DNA of 64,000 nucleotides from Meandrina meandrites (Eukaryota; Cnidaria; Anthozoa; Scleractinia; Meandrinidae): NCBI GenBank assembly GCA_963693305.1, contig OY855915.1, positions 2,338,001 to 2,402,000 of the forward strand, read 5' to 3'. Shown piece by piece: positions 35,062 to 46,814 of this stretch (position 1 is its first letter; each line of letters starts with the position of its first letter). The notes under the pieces were generated by a model. It saw only the letters and a program-made list of their open reading frames with translations, ran no database searches and was not told where the DNA came from. The position numbers and the translations under genes were made by a program.

Positions 35062-38000
35062 ACGGCCAAACTGCCAGAGTGTAACAGGTCATAATAGACA
35101 CTCAAAGAGGACCCAAACAAGATTCGTAGTCCTTGCTTTGGTAGATTTGTATAACGTTTGATTAATAAAACCCAAAGACGGAAAAATTTTGACAGTAAGA
35201 AATAACGAATTAAAAAATATATTTTCATGAGGGTATTACACAACATCATATGCAATAAGACACACATAAGCAAAAAAGACGCTGTGCTGCATTACAAAGT
35301 GCGATTGATTTAAAGATAAGCTAAATACGCCTAGATAGGCCTTTGGTCCAGCAATGAGAAATAAATAAAATGCTATGGACGAAGAACTATCTTCTTGGTA
35401 ATGTTAACATTATGTGATATAGAGTAATGTAAAAACGGCGAATCCATACCTTTGCGTTCCAGTCAAAATAAGCGAAAAGAAGAAATTGTATTTCTGCTGG
35501 AAACACTGTGGAAAAAAAAGGACAATCAAAAATCTCTTTGGGATACCGACTATTTTGCATGAGGTATGAGTAGGGAAATGATTATATTAGTAATATAATA
35601 TTGAAGATGATTTGCGATGCATTAATTAAATCAACAGCTTAAAACCGATCTTAAAGTTTGACTGCCACTTTGCTCCAAAAGAAAGGTTATCAGTTGATTG
35701 ATTTTCCTGATTATCGGTTGGCTAGGAATTCCCTCTGTCAAATTCCTGCTTAGACATAAACCAAGCGTCTGTCATTGTTGTCTCGCGTTTCACCTTCGTC
35801 TATTTATTTATATTTCATCAAAGGCACGGTGCGGTATAGTTAAAAAAACGTTTCCGTTAGTAAACCTCGCCGTAAGCATTCTTTTAAAAGCGACGAGCAA
35901 AAGCCAGAATAGCAAGTACACAAAACGGACTAAATGACGGTGTTTCCGTGATTATCGGCTGGCTGCTAATTTCCCTTGTCAAACTTCTGCTTTCTGTTAA
36001 GTGTCGACAAAATGTTTCACTCGTCCATCTAAATTAAGTTACTGGCATGCTCTGTTTTCGTTAATTCTCCGTGGTCCGTAATTAAAGAAAACACTAAAAT
36101 CACTAATAATCTAAATGCAACATAATCTTAAAATCTTTTCTTTGTCCTGAATGAACTCATAGGGTTTCCACATGAGACCGATCGCGGCGATCAAAAGTCT
36201 CGAAAGCAAGGCTCACTAACATAATAAGTATTTAGTGTTAAGTAAACTTACCTATGGCGTTTAATGTATATAACGGCCACTTTTCTAGCGAGTTCTTACA
36301 CCAGAATGAAGGTTTAGGGTTTGAATGATTATTATGACGCTAATATTCAACAAAAGATCATCAATATAGTGCCGCTGATGACATCGCTTTCTCAAGCATG
36401 TGACTTCTTCACGTCTAAAGGTTTGCTTTCAAAGGCGTCAAAACGCCAACAAAGCAGGTGTGGTAACAGGGTCGACGGTTCGTGTTTTCACAGCTTTTGC
36501 GCGAGTTTTGGTAATTAAATACGAAATAAGCCAGAGAGAAAGAGAAAGTGAAAATTAGAAACAACTTTTGTTACACGCAATTTTGATTCCAAGAAAAAAA
36601 CGTTATTTTGTAGAAATATTGTTGATGACGATCATTACAAAAACGATAAAAGGAAACCACAATATTGGACTTTCGAGTCATTATCTTCTTACGCAGTTAC
36701 AAAAATATAAAGGTGGCTGAAAACAGTTTTCCAATCTTTGGAGTATCTATCCTTTATTTTGCTTTCACGTCCAAACCGTTGCCGGCAGCTGACGATCTAA
36801 AAACTGGCAGGTTAGAAGATAAGCTCAGTGTAGTTGCAATTTTGATTGTTGCTTAAGACTATGTTGCGTTATTATTGCAACCCAGTTAATTGTAATTGAA
36901 CCCAAAAAATTGACAAAGCTGACATTTCGTGCTTCAAATGTTGGTCCTTGTTGCAGCACGGTTGCTCCTAAGTAGTGATAGTTATCTTTTCTGGAATAGG
37001 TAACTTTTGGCGCTCAATTCGTATACGGGTTGTTATCTCATTTCTGTCAGAGATATTTTACTTGTTACCGAAAAGTAAGGTTTTCTCATATTGTGAAGCC
37101 AACTTTATTTCCAAATGTGATATGACTGAACGAAGTTGTCTTACAGGGTCGTTGCCAGGAATTTTTCCAGAGGTACGCACAATTTTCCAAATCACCCCCT
37201 TCTCTCTCCCTTCCCCTCAAGTCTCGAATCTTCCTTTTAAATTTTCTTTGTTTAAATTTTGTTTAGGATGTGAGTGTAATGGAGAGGTAATGTTGTAAGC
37301 GTTCTCTCTTGATATGAAATAGCAACAGTCATACATATTATATTCAGCCGGTCTCTCGTTACAACCACACAGCTAATCTTCTGTCCTTCGTTCGTCCCAG
37401 TAAATTTTTTTGATAATGTATCACGGATTTCGTAATACATGTACATATATTCCAGCTTATTTCCTTTTCAAAAATCTCTTCTTTCTACAAAATAACATTT
37501 TTTCTTAGAATGAAAATTGCGTGTAACAACAGCTGTTTCTAATTTTCACTTTCTCTTTCATTCTGGCTTATTTTCGTATCTAATTACCAAAACTCGCGCA
37601 AAAGCTGTGAAAACACGAACCGTCGACCCTGTTACCACAGCTGCTTTGTTGGCTTTTTACGCCTTTGAAAGCAAACTTTTAGATGTGAAGAAGTCACAAG
37701 CTCAGTTGAGAAAGCGATGTCATCAGCGGAACTCTCTTGATGATCTTTTGTTGAATATTAGCGTCATAATAATCATTCAAACCCTAAACCTTCATTCTGG
37801 TATAAGACCTCGCTAGAAACGTGTCCGTTATATAGTTACATTAAACGTCATCGGTAAGTATAGTTTACATTGAATACTTATTATGTTAGTGAGCCTTGTT
37901 TTCGAGACTTTTGATCGCCACGATCGGTCTCATGCGGAAACCCTATGAGATCATTCAGGTCAAAGAAGAGATTTTAAGATTATGTTGCATTTAGATTATT

Positions 38001-41000
38001 AGTGATTTTAGTGTTTTCTTTAATTATGGACCACGGAGAATTAACGAAAACAGAGCATGCCAGTAACTTCAATTAGATCGACCAGTGAAACATTTTGTCG
38101 ACACTTAAAAGTTGGCGAGGGGTCAATGAGAGCGTGCAACAGTTTAAAACCAAACGATGATTTTTCAATTGAGCAACAAGGGCGTCTTTCGACCATATAA
38201 AGGCTAGAGCTGGCTTACCCGCGATATCTCTTGTAAGTCAAGACAACTCCGTTGAATCGTATCTTTTTTGGAAATAAATTGGCTTCACAAGATGAGAAAA
38301 CTCTTCTTTTCGATAACGAGTGAAATATATTTATATCTCCAACAAGGACCAACATTTGAAGCACTAAATGTCAGCTTGCTCAATTTTTTGGGTTGAATTA
38401 TAATTAGCTGGGTTTTCATAAAAACGCAACGTGGTCTTTTAAGAAAACAAGCAAAATTATAACTACAGTAGCTTATCTACTAACCTGCCAGTTTTGAGAT
38501 CGTCAGCAGCAACGGTTTGTACATGAAAACAAAATAAAGGATAATTACTCCAAAGATTGGAAAACTGTTTTCAGCCACCTTATACCTACCATAGATTTGT
38601 GTCCTTAAATAAAAAGTTAACGTGCGATGTTTTAAACTCAGCCACCACAAACTATATATTAACTTAAGGAAAAAAAACACTTTCTGTTAAAATTGTTTCG
38701 CTTTCTATGTTTATAACCTTAAGAAGGGAATGACTCGAAAGTCCAATATCGTGGTTTCTTTCTATCGTTTTTGTAATGATCGTCATCAACAATATTCCTA
38801 CAAAAAAAGATTTTCCTCTTAGAATCAAAATTGCGTGTAACAACAGCTGTTTCTAATTTTCACTTTCTCTTTCTCTCTGGCTTATTTCGTATTTAATTAA
38901 CAAAACTCGCGCAAAAGCTGTGAAAACACGAACCGTCGGCCCTGTTACCACAGCTGCTTTGTTGGCGTTTTGACGCCTTTGAAAGCAAACTTTTAGACGT
39001 GAAGAAGTCACAAGCTTGAGAAAGCGATGTCATCAGTGGAACTCTCTTGATGATCTTTTGTTGAATATTAGCGTCATAATAATTATTCAAACCCTAAACT
39101 TTCATTCTGGTGTAAGACGTGGCCGAACGTCATCGGGAAGTATCGTTAAGATTGAATACTTATTATGTTAGTGAGCCTTGTTTTCGAGACCTTTGATCGG
39201 TTTCATGCGGAAACCCTAAGAGTTCACTCAGGACAAAGGAAAAGATTTTAAGCTAATGTTGCATTTAGATTATTAGTGATTTTAGTGTTTTCTTTAACTA
39301 CAGACCACGTAGAATAAACGAAAACAGAGCATGCTATTAAATTCACTTAGGTCGACGAGTGAAACATTCTGTCGACACATAAAAGTTGGCGAGGGCCAAT
39401 GAGAGAGTGCGAGAGTTTAAAGCCAAACGATGATTTTACAATTGAGCAACGTTAACAAGGGCGTCTGTCGACGATATAAAGGCTAGAGCTGGCTTACCCG
39501 CGTTATCTCCTGTAAGACAGAATAAGAATATTAGAATAAGAATATAGAACCTTATTCTATTAAATTATTCGTCCTTACGCCTAGTCGAGCGTAGTGCTGC
39601 CTTGTCGGGGAGCGGGAGTTTACCGATACAACTGAACATAGGTTTTTGACTTTTTTGTCCAATCAAAGCGCGCGTAGTATCTGATAGTTCATAAATGAAC
39701 ATGTATTACGAAATCCGCAATATTGGATTACGTCATTCTGATGTGACTTTGCTGGGAAGAAAGAAAGACAGAAGATTAGCTGTGTGGCTGTAACGAGAGA
39801 CCGGCTTAATATTTATAACTTTGTTGCCATTTCATTTCAAGAGAGAACGCTTACAACGTAACCTCACCATAACACACACATCCTAAACAAAATTTAAACA
39901 ACAACAACAAAAAAGAGATGATTGGAGACTTGGGGGGAAGGGCGATAGAAGGGGGTGATTTGGAAAATTGTGCGTACCTCTGGAAAAATCTAAGCTAAAC
40001 GGTGACCTTACAATTGAGCAAGAAGTGTGTATTTCGTCGATATAAAGGCCTAAGCTGGCTTACCCGCGATGTCTCCTGTAAAACGGGGACGTAGCTGTCT
40101 GTATACGTACATACGCACGTGCGTTACACGATGTAGTCTTCACAATGTAGTCTTCATTGAAAGAAGTATTTTTAGCTCGTCACGCAATCTTCCCCGGTAA
40201 CGAGAACGGCTGACGTACGCGTGTAGCTATTTGCGTGAGGCTAGCCTCCTACGCAAACACTATTTGGGCTCGTCACGCAATCCAAAAGAACGTCTGCGTA
40301 GGAGGCTTTCATAATAACGTCTATTTATAAATTCGTTAGTCTAAGCAGAAATTTGACAAGGGAAATTCACAGCCAGCCGATAATCACGGAAACACCGTTT
40401 TTTGGCCGTTTTGTGTACTTGCTATTCTGGCTTTTGCTCGCCGCTTATAAACGGATGCTTACGGTGAGGTTTACTAACGGAAACGTTTTTTTAACTATAC
40501 CGCACCGTGCCTTTGATGAAATATAAATAAATAGACGAAGGTGAAACGCGAGACAAGAATGACAGACGCTTGGTTTATGTCTAAGCAGGAATTTGACAAG
40601 GGGAATTCCTAGTCAACCGATAATCAGGAAAATCAATCAACTGATAACCTTTCTTTTGGAGCAAAGTGGCAGTCAAACTTTAAGATCGGTTTTAAGCTGT
40701 TGATTTAATGCATCGCAAATCACCTTCAATATTATATTACTAATATAATCATTTCCCTACTCATACCTCATGCAAAATAGTCGGTATCCCAAAGAGATTT
40801 TTGATTGTCCTTTTTTTTCCACAGTGTTTCCAGCAGAAATACAATTTCTTCTTTTCGCTTATTTTGACTGGAACGCAAAGGTATGGATTCGCTGTTTTTA
40901 CATTACTTTATATCACATAATGTTAACATTACCATGAAGATAGTTCTTCGTCCATAGCATTAAATTTGTTTCTCATTGCTGGACCAAAGGCCTATCTAGG

Positions 41001-41693
41001 CGTATTTAGCTTATCTTTAAATCAATCGCACTTTGTAATAAGCACAGCGTCTTTTTTGCTTATGTGTATCCTCATGAAAATATATTTTTTAATTCGTTAT
41101 TTCTTACTGTCAAAATTTTTCCGTCTTTGGGTTTTATTAATCAAACGTTATACAAATCTACTAAAGCAAGGACAACGAATCGTGTTTGGGTCCTCTTTGA
41201 GTGCCTATTATATACCACTTATTAACCGAGAGTGAGGTCATTACAGGGAAATCTCTCGCTCGGTCAATACATCAAAGCCGAGGTCTGAGATTTCCCTGTA
41301 ATGACCGAACGGACGAGGTTAATAAGTTATTTATTATATGGCCTTTTTAGCGCTGAAAAAAGGGAAACGTTTTTCAGTATCCGCTTGCGCGCGCAAGAGG
41401 TCATTCGAGGTCATGTTCACTGAACCGAAACGAACCCGGCCATGCGATCGAAACCAAAAGAAACGGTTTTTTTGACATTGAGGCAATTTTTGTCTTCATT
41501 ACGCCAAGATCTAAGGCAAATTTAACCACTTTAATTTTCACAAAACAAACTGACCTGTGTTTACAAGTGCCGAAAAAATTTTTCATAATGCCCGGTCATT
41601 ACAAGAAAATCTTGCCCGCTCAGCAGCCAATCAGAGAGCGCGTACTATTGTAGCCATATAATAAGACCTGTTATACTCTGGCGGTTTGGCCGT
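35062..41693. mobile_element. 6.6-kb palindromic element with long TIRs and TTAA duplication
   Basis: Both ends read ACGGCCAAAC with GCCAGAG following. TTAA flanks at 35058-35061 and 41694-41697. The arms of about 0.95 kb (35062-35996 and 40340-41693) match in inverse orientation; for example, the same 40-residue frame is read at about 35,1xx minus and 41,1xx plus. The right arm is lengthened by a 0.45-kb insert. The interior holds three copies of a ~0.5-kb module (about 36001-36590 one way, 37490-38110 and 38820-39375 the other) and three copies of GAGCTGGCTTACCCGCG-like sequence (38203, 39482, 40050). No transposase. piggyBac or Kolobok type, inferred from TTAA. Confidence 0.75.
41214..41660. 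mobile_element. Nested palindromic insertion in the right arm
   Basis: The left arm of the host element is continuous where the right arm carries this extra ~0.45 kb. The insert contains the hairpin GGTCATTACAGGGAAATCTC with its inverse near 41290-41305. Confidence 0.55.
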
Positions 41694-41835
41694 TTAAGTT
41701 TGTGGGTACATTCCTATTTATCTGGCGGTTTCTGTCTTTAGGACAAAACGAAAACTTTTAGCAATCTAGAAAGGTCAAAATATGGCGGTTTGCGGAATGT
41801 ACGATCCCCTATAAGAGACTCTCCTTATAAGTCCA

Positions 41836-42072
41836 GAGGCGGCGGAGCGTTTTGGAACGTTGGGGGGGGCAAGGCTATCCCAAAAATAATCGGCACGTTT
41901 TCATATTTGGAGCAACTTTTTTTCCGTTCTAGCAACTTATTGTTTTCTGAGCGATATTTTTGGCAGCAAAACGTGGGGAGGGGGTGGGGGGTGGGGGCGC
42001 TGAGCCCCCCACTTTTTTCGTTTTGGGGAGCTACAGCCCCCCTGCCCCCCCCCCCCCTGCTCCGCCCCCTAT
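41836..42072. mobile_element. MITE with GGCGGAGC / GCTCCGCCCC ends
   Basis: G-rich left end and C-rich right end in inverse relation (GGCGGCGGAGCG and TGCTCCGCCCC), with GGGGGGG and CCCCCCC runs internally. Non-coding. Confidence 0.5.
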
Positions 42073-42404
42073 GAAGTCACAACCTTACTCGTTAACGCGG
42101 AAACTTCATCTAGGTAATCTTGCCGTATCGAACTATATGATAAGAACGTCAGATTAATCAAACTTTAAGCATGTTTCTTGAGCCTAATTAAAAACTAAGT
42201 CGGTTCGCGCGAGTTGACATGGAAAAACTTGTGTTCCTGTTCCTCTATGAATTATGATAACTCTTTTGGAGCAACCAAAATGTGCGTTTTTAACTGCTTC
42301 TTAACGACATTCGAATCTACTCCAGCTAAATTCTTAGTTTACTCTGAATGTAGGTTAACAGCACTGACCAAATATCTGAATCTCTCTTTTTTTCTCTGTG
42401 TCAG

Positions 42405-42960
42405 ATGAAAGCTTTTGCCGTTTTCGTTCTCTTGATGCTGGTTTTCATGACAGACATGACAAAGGCCTACAAGGTAATAATATTTCGACAATTTAATTTT
42501 AAAAAAATATAAATAATGTAGAATACACGACGTAAAGGCTACTTACTTACTTACTTACTCACTTACTCACCAACGTACGTAACTAAGACTTTGAATTACT
42601 GTCAACCGACGGTTACTTTTGTAAAGCGAGGAAACTAGATTAGAATGCAATATGGTTCTGTATCCTCAACGTTCTTACCAAAAATACCCCCAAAAAATTG
42701 AACTGACATTTTAACTGACAAGAATTACAACTCATCCCTACCCTCCCACCCATATTCTTTAATAACCATGCATGAGAAAACCTTCGCGTGACGTTGTTTC
42801 TCTATCTGTTTTCTTTAAGCTGGAGAATTTTAAAGATGGCGGATATCCAGTTGTGAAGAATGACGGTGACTCAAGAGATCCTGCTACTTTCCAAAACCAC
42901 GAAAGCGCGGACGCCCACTCTTTTTGCCCCTGCTGGATATTTACGTGCTGCTGGCCATGA
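42405..42960 (+). CDS. Small secreted cysteine-tailed peptide precursor (two exons)
   Basis: Exon 1 (42405-42473) follows a clear acceptor (TTTTTTTCTCTGTGTCAG), so a 5' UTR exon lies upstream. It starts with ATG and encodes a textbook signal peptide: M-K, then a hydrophobic run to about residue 18, then T-K-A as a likely cleavage site. It ends at GTAATA in phase 0. Exon 2 (42820-42960) follows TTTCTTTAAG, continues in phase 0 for 46 residues and stops with TGA. The precursor is 69 residues: signal, a polar acidic propeptide-like part, and a short C-terminal tail with cysteines spaced C-x-C-x4-C-C and two tryptophans. The layout resembles secreted peptide effectors, for example defence, venom-type or signalling peptides; which of these it is cannot be told. 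A 56-bp tandem repeat starts 27 bases after the stop. Confidence 0.65.
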
Positions 42961-42987
42961 GGGAACATGTTGCAGGGACATGAAGCT

Positions 42988-43245
42988 GGGACAAAATCAT
43001 GTAATGTTCACACTGAGGGGACATGTAGCAGGGACATGTTTCAGGGACAAAATCATGTAATCTTTACACTGAGGGGACATGTAGCAGGGACATGTTTCAG
43101 GGACAAAATCATGTAATCTTTACACTGAGGGGACATGTAGCAGGGACATGTTTCAGGGACAAAATCATGTAATGTTTACACTGAGAGGACATGTAGCAGG
43201 GACGTGTAGCTAGGACATGTAGCAGCGACAAAATCACTCTGTGTA
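42988..43245. repeat. 56-bp tandem repeat in the presumed 3' UTR of the peptide gene
   Basis: Units starting GGGACAAAATCATGTAAT begin at 42988, 43044, 43100 and 43156, with a decayed fifth. Neighbouring copies are almost identical, so the expansion is recent. The unit belongs to the dispersed 'acatgt...gggacaaaat' family. Confidence 0.9.
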
Positions 43246-43496
43246 CACACACAAGAAAGTGCACAAAAGACATCTCGCAGGGACCCGTCGTCGGCAACAC
43301 CTCAATTCGTGCGCGCTAATAATGTTGAAGGGACTGTGTCACGGATTTTAGCCAAATTTAGGCATGAAAAATGACCATCAAATTGGGCGGAATATAAAAA
43401 TAACCACATAAAACAGCAAAGGAACATTTTAATAACACAGCAAATCCTACATGTCTTACTTGTGTACTCCGCCTACCCACAGTCGAGAACACTCTA

Positions 43497-43920
43497 ATGA
43501 GAAAAGCCTGTAATTTTGTTTTTGACTGCCTACAAGGCAACGTTTGCACCCCTTTTAAAAACTATTTTAATTTTTTAACGCATAATCGTGATACGAGGAA
43601 CTGTAGAGCCACTGTTGTTCTACCTAAAGTGAAACTTGAATTTGCACGAAAAAGTTTTTATTTCTCTGGTGCAAATATTTTTAATTCTTTACCTTTAAAA
43701 ACTAGACAAACTAGCAGTAGGGTTTTATTTAGGCAGTCTTTAAACGAATTATTTTTATAGGTTAAGTAAGCATAATTTAATAGATTTTTAACTTTTTACC
43801 TTTTATCCTTTTATATGATGTATTTTTATTTTTATATTGTTATATATATATTTTTTCTTTTTACAGGACCCCTTTGATAACAGTACGCATGTACTGAAGG
43901 GCCATCCTGTTTAAAAATTC

Positions 43921-43962
<42 letters not shown>

Positions 43963-43965
43963 CAA
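43497..43965 (+). mobile_element. LINE 3' fragment: reverse transcriptase C-terminus, UTR and (ATT)n tail
   Basis: The open frame 43497-43760 ends like the thumb and C-terminal part of non-LTR reverse transcriptases: H-N-R-D-T-R-N, V-L-P-K, S-F-Y-F-S-G-A-N-I-F-N-S-L-P, then F-R-Q-S-L-N-E-L. A short 3' UTR leads to an ATT repeat at 43921-43962, typical of CR1/L2-type tails. 5'-truncated and inactive. Confidence 0.7.
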
Positions 43966-44169
43966 AAGAAGGAACGGAGACCAAAAGTGAAGAAGATTGA
44001 AACGGATTTTGATATAGGGTCTTTGATATACTGTTAGGCTGAACAGTTTTCAAAGTTAATCTCGTTTGATTGTAACTTCAAATTATAACTCCTGGGAGAC
44101 ATATTTGGTTGTAATAAAGCTATGGTTTTGCCATTTAAATCCATAGCAGTACTTTCTTCGCAACCGTTA

Positions 44170-45600
44170 CAAGTATTTGGAAATTTTGCGGCAATTTTTG
44201 TCCCTGCGACATGTTTTACGGACTCCATCTTGTTGAACTTCATGGGACTTGTTATGCAAAATTATGCAGTGAGGCGATTTCCTTTTTGTTGACGATTGTT
44301 CAACATGTCCCTACAACAGAAATATGGGGAGGTTAAAATTCTATTTTACTTGTATTTAAAATACATTTTTAATTTCAGACAACTTTTCCTGCGTCTGGTT
44401 AGTATTTATCCTAATAAATTTCTGTATCGCGTTAAGATTCCTTTCTTTCTCTTTAGACTGTCGTTACAGAAGGAAGGACAATGAAAGGACGATGATTGAG
44501 GATTCTGTTATAATCCATTTCATATAATCATGATGTCATTAATGACGTATAAATGATGTAATCTGTGGGAATTTAAATAAACGGTGGTTAAATCGATGTT
44601 GCTTTCAATCTTTTGTGGTAAAAAGACTTTCACAAATTCTTAATTGCATCGCTAAAAAGTTTTTAATAGCGGGCGTGTCACAGCATTAGATTCTCAACAT
44701 TTCTGCTTCATTGATAAATCTGTCAAAAACTCTTTTCATTTGTGTTGAAGCGTTGTCCCAACAGTAAAAAAAAATATTTGGAAAATTATTAACACATAAA
44801 ACATGCAGACAAAAAACGAAGCAGATCCTCAGAGTTGCTGCTTCGTTGATAATTCTGTCAAGTGACCGTCAAAGTGTCTGTTTTCAAAGAGACAGACTAA
44901 CCCTAGTTCTAAGGTTAACCAATCTTTGGGGTCGTAGATAACCGGGCTTACAAGCACTACTCGCGCGTGTTCTAGTGCGTGTTTCGATGAGTTTCTTTCT
45001 ACTATCTTAGTGCTATCTTAGTGGTTCCGATATTTGATTCTCTACGGTAACGCATATTTGTTCTGCTTTCCCACTTAATAAAAGAATCCTGATCATAAAA
45101 ATTGTGGTGAACAAGCAAGATTTGTCTACTGAATTAAAAGTGGTTTTCTGAGGCCTTTTTTTTTTTAATAAAACGCGATTATTTTTAATATGCCACGTTA
45201 AAAGTTTTTGTAATGACCTCAAACAAGTTAACTCAAGTTGGCAAACAATTTAAGTTTACTCACAGCAAGTTGCATGACAATCTTAACCGTAGACTTCTTA
45301 ATTTTGCTCCTGAAAGTGCTCTTTTAGCTATTCTGTCCCATAAATGTGATAGCTATCTTGAAAAAATACTCAGATCGGAGATTTGCAACAAATCTTAGCA
45401 ATCAAAAACGCTCTTTAAAAATGCTCTTTTGAGTAAAGCTAAAACAATCTTTCAAGCAAAATAATTTTTTGGAAGATGTTTAGCGTTTTCTTAGCTTTTT
45501 ATTTTAATGGTCAGGTTAGAAAAACTTAAATTTTCGTTTAGAAAAAATTTAATTGTAGGTGTTGTCTTAAACAAGACCTGGAAGAGAATGTTGCGTGTTA
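44170..45600. other. Intergenic; repeat fragment, no gene recognised
   Basis: About 44170-44320 belongs to the 'acatgt/gggaca' repeat family. A 61-codon plus frame at 45213-45398 has no splice or homology support. The rest is AT-rich. Confidence 0.4.
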
Positions 45601-45609
45601 CTCGCCGAG

Positions 45610-45841
45610 CATTTTCGTCCCCAGAGGCCGCGATCCTTCTGGTCTGCGCCAGGAATCGAGACCTCTGGCCGCGTCCAAAACCGGAAGTCCGCGATTCACG
45701 GACTTATTGTCAAATATGCCAAATCTGATTGGCTGAAAAACACCAAACGGGTACTCTGCGCATGCTCAGAAATTGGGAGCGGCCAGAGGTCTCGATTCCC
45801 GGCGCAGACCAGAAGGATCGCGACCTCTGAAGACGAGAATG
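45610..45841. mobile_element. Mutator-type MITE with ~60-bp TIRs and 9-bp duplication
   Basis: The ends CATTTTCGTC and the inverse GACGAGAATG extend into an inverted match of about 60 bp (including CGCGATCCTTCTGGTCTGCG). CTCGCCGAG flanks both sides (45601-45609 and 45842-45850), a 9-bp target duplication. Long TIRs plus 9 bp fit Mutator-like elements. Confidence 0.8.
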
Positions 45842-46171
45842 CTCGCCGAGGCGCCATTTGTGGGGTCGCCCACTACCTCTCGGAACGAGTTATTTCATTG
45901 GTTCCTAAAACAATACATAACAGGCTATAACAATGCCCCTATCCCTGAATAACAATAGAGGTAGTGTTTACAGCGGGCGAATGAAAAAAAGAGGTTATAG
46001 AGAGGTAGTGTCTTACTGCATTTGTGTGATACAGCGCTTCTTTGTATATGCATTTAATCTGATAGTTCTTATTTTGAGTAAAAGTTAAAATTTTACAGCG
46101 AGGTCCGCTCTTTATTTTCATGGTCCGAGTTTTTAAAGTTTATAGCAAAGAGGAAAAGAAAAGTTGACAAA

Positions 46172-46814
46172 GAGGGGGGTCTGAGGTATGCTCCCAAGAA
46201 ATTTTAAATTTAAGGTCATTTGCCACGATTCACCTGGGGATAGTTATTAAATAAAAACACGGAAAACGTTTAGTATTTAGCAACTTATGTTGTTTAAAAT
46301 TATGTCAACTTTGGGGACAATTACTAACAGATTTATTAATAGACTATAGGAGAGACTAATTAACAATGTTTTCCAGTGTTTACAAGCAAACGGCAAGGCG
46401 TCTGCTCTTCAAACGGGCAAATTCCAACACCACTTTGTCAGTGTCGACATCCTAATGCTAAATGAATGCGGAGAATTGCCAGGGAGGACAACCTCTACAG
46501 TGCTGCAAAGAGGGGGTTTTAATCCCTTACGCGGCGCAGCTTAACACAGGGTACGTGGGTACAGGGTACATATCTCCCTGGGGTTTTGTGAAATCGAGGG
46601 TCTCGACCAAAGTCTGAAGCTTTTCATTCTCCCAGTTGCCGTTCTCCATGTGACTTCGCAGCAACGCAATGAGAAAACCCTGTCAAACTGCCGATTTAAT
46701 TATAAAAGACACTTTTCGCCAGAAATGTATAGATTTATTTTTATACATTTTTTTTTATATATTTCTGTGGGTACGCACGTGCGTATATGAGCTTATATGG
46801 TCGCTACGCCCCTA
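46172..46814. mobile_element. hAT-like element, uninterrupted relative of 763-6112
   Basis: It shares GGGGGGTCTG, AGTATTTAG, AGGAGAGACTAAT and GTGTCGACATCCT with the left half, and GGGAGGACAACCTCT-like sequence and CGCTACGCCCC with the right half of the split element. Its left terminus is degraded. Confidence 0.65.

Noticed and set aside
42988..43211. Regular ~56-bp repeats resembling a CRISPR array
   Set aside because: Whole units are repeated without unique spacers, and the context is a eukaryotic genome; it is a minisatellite.
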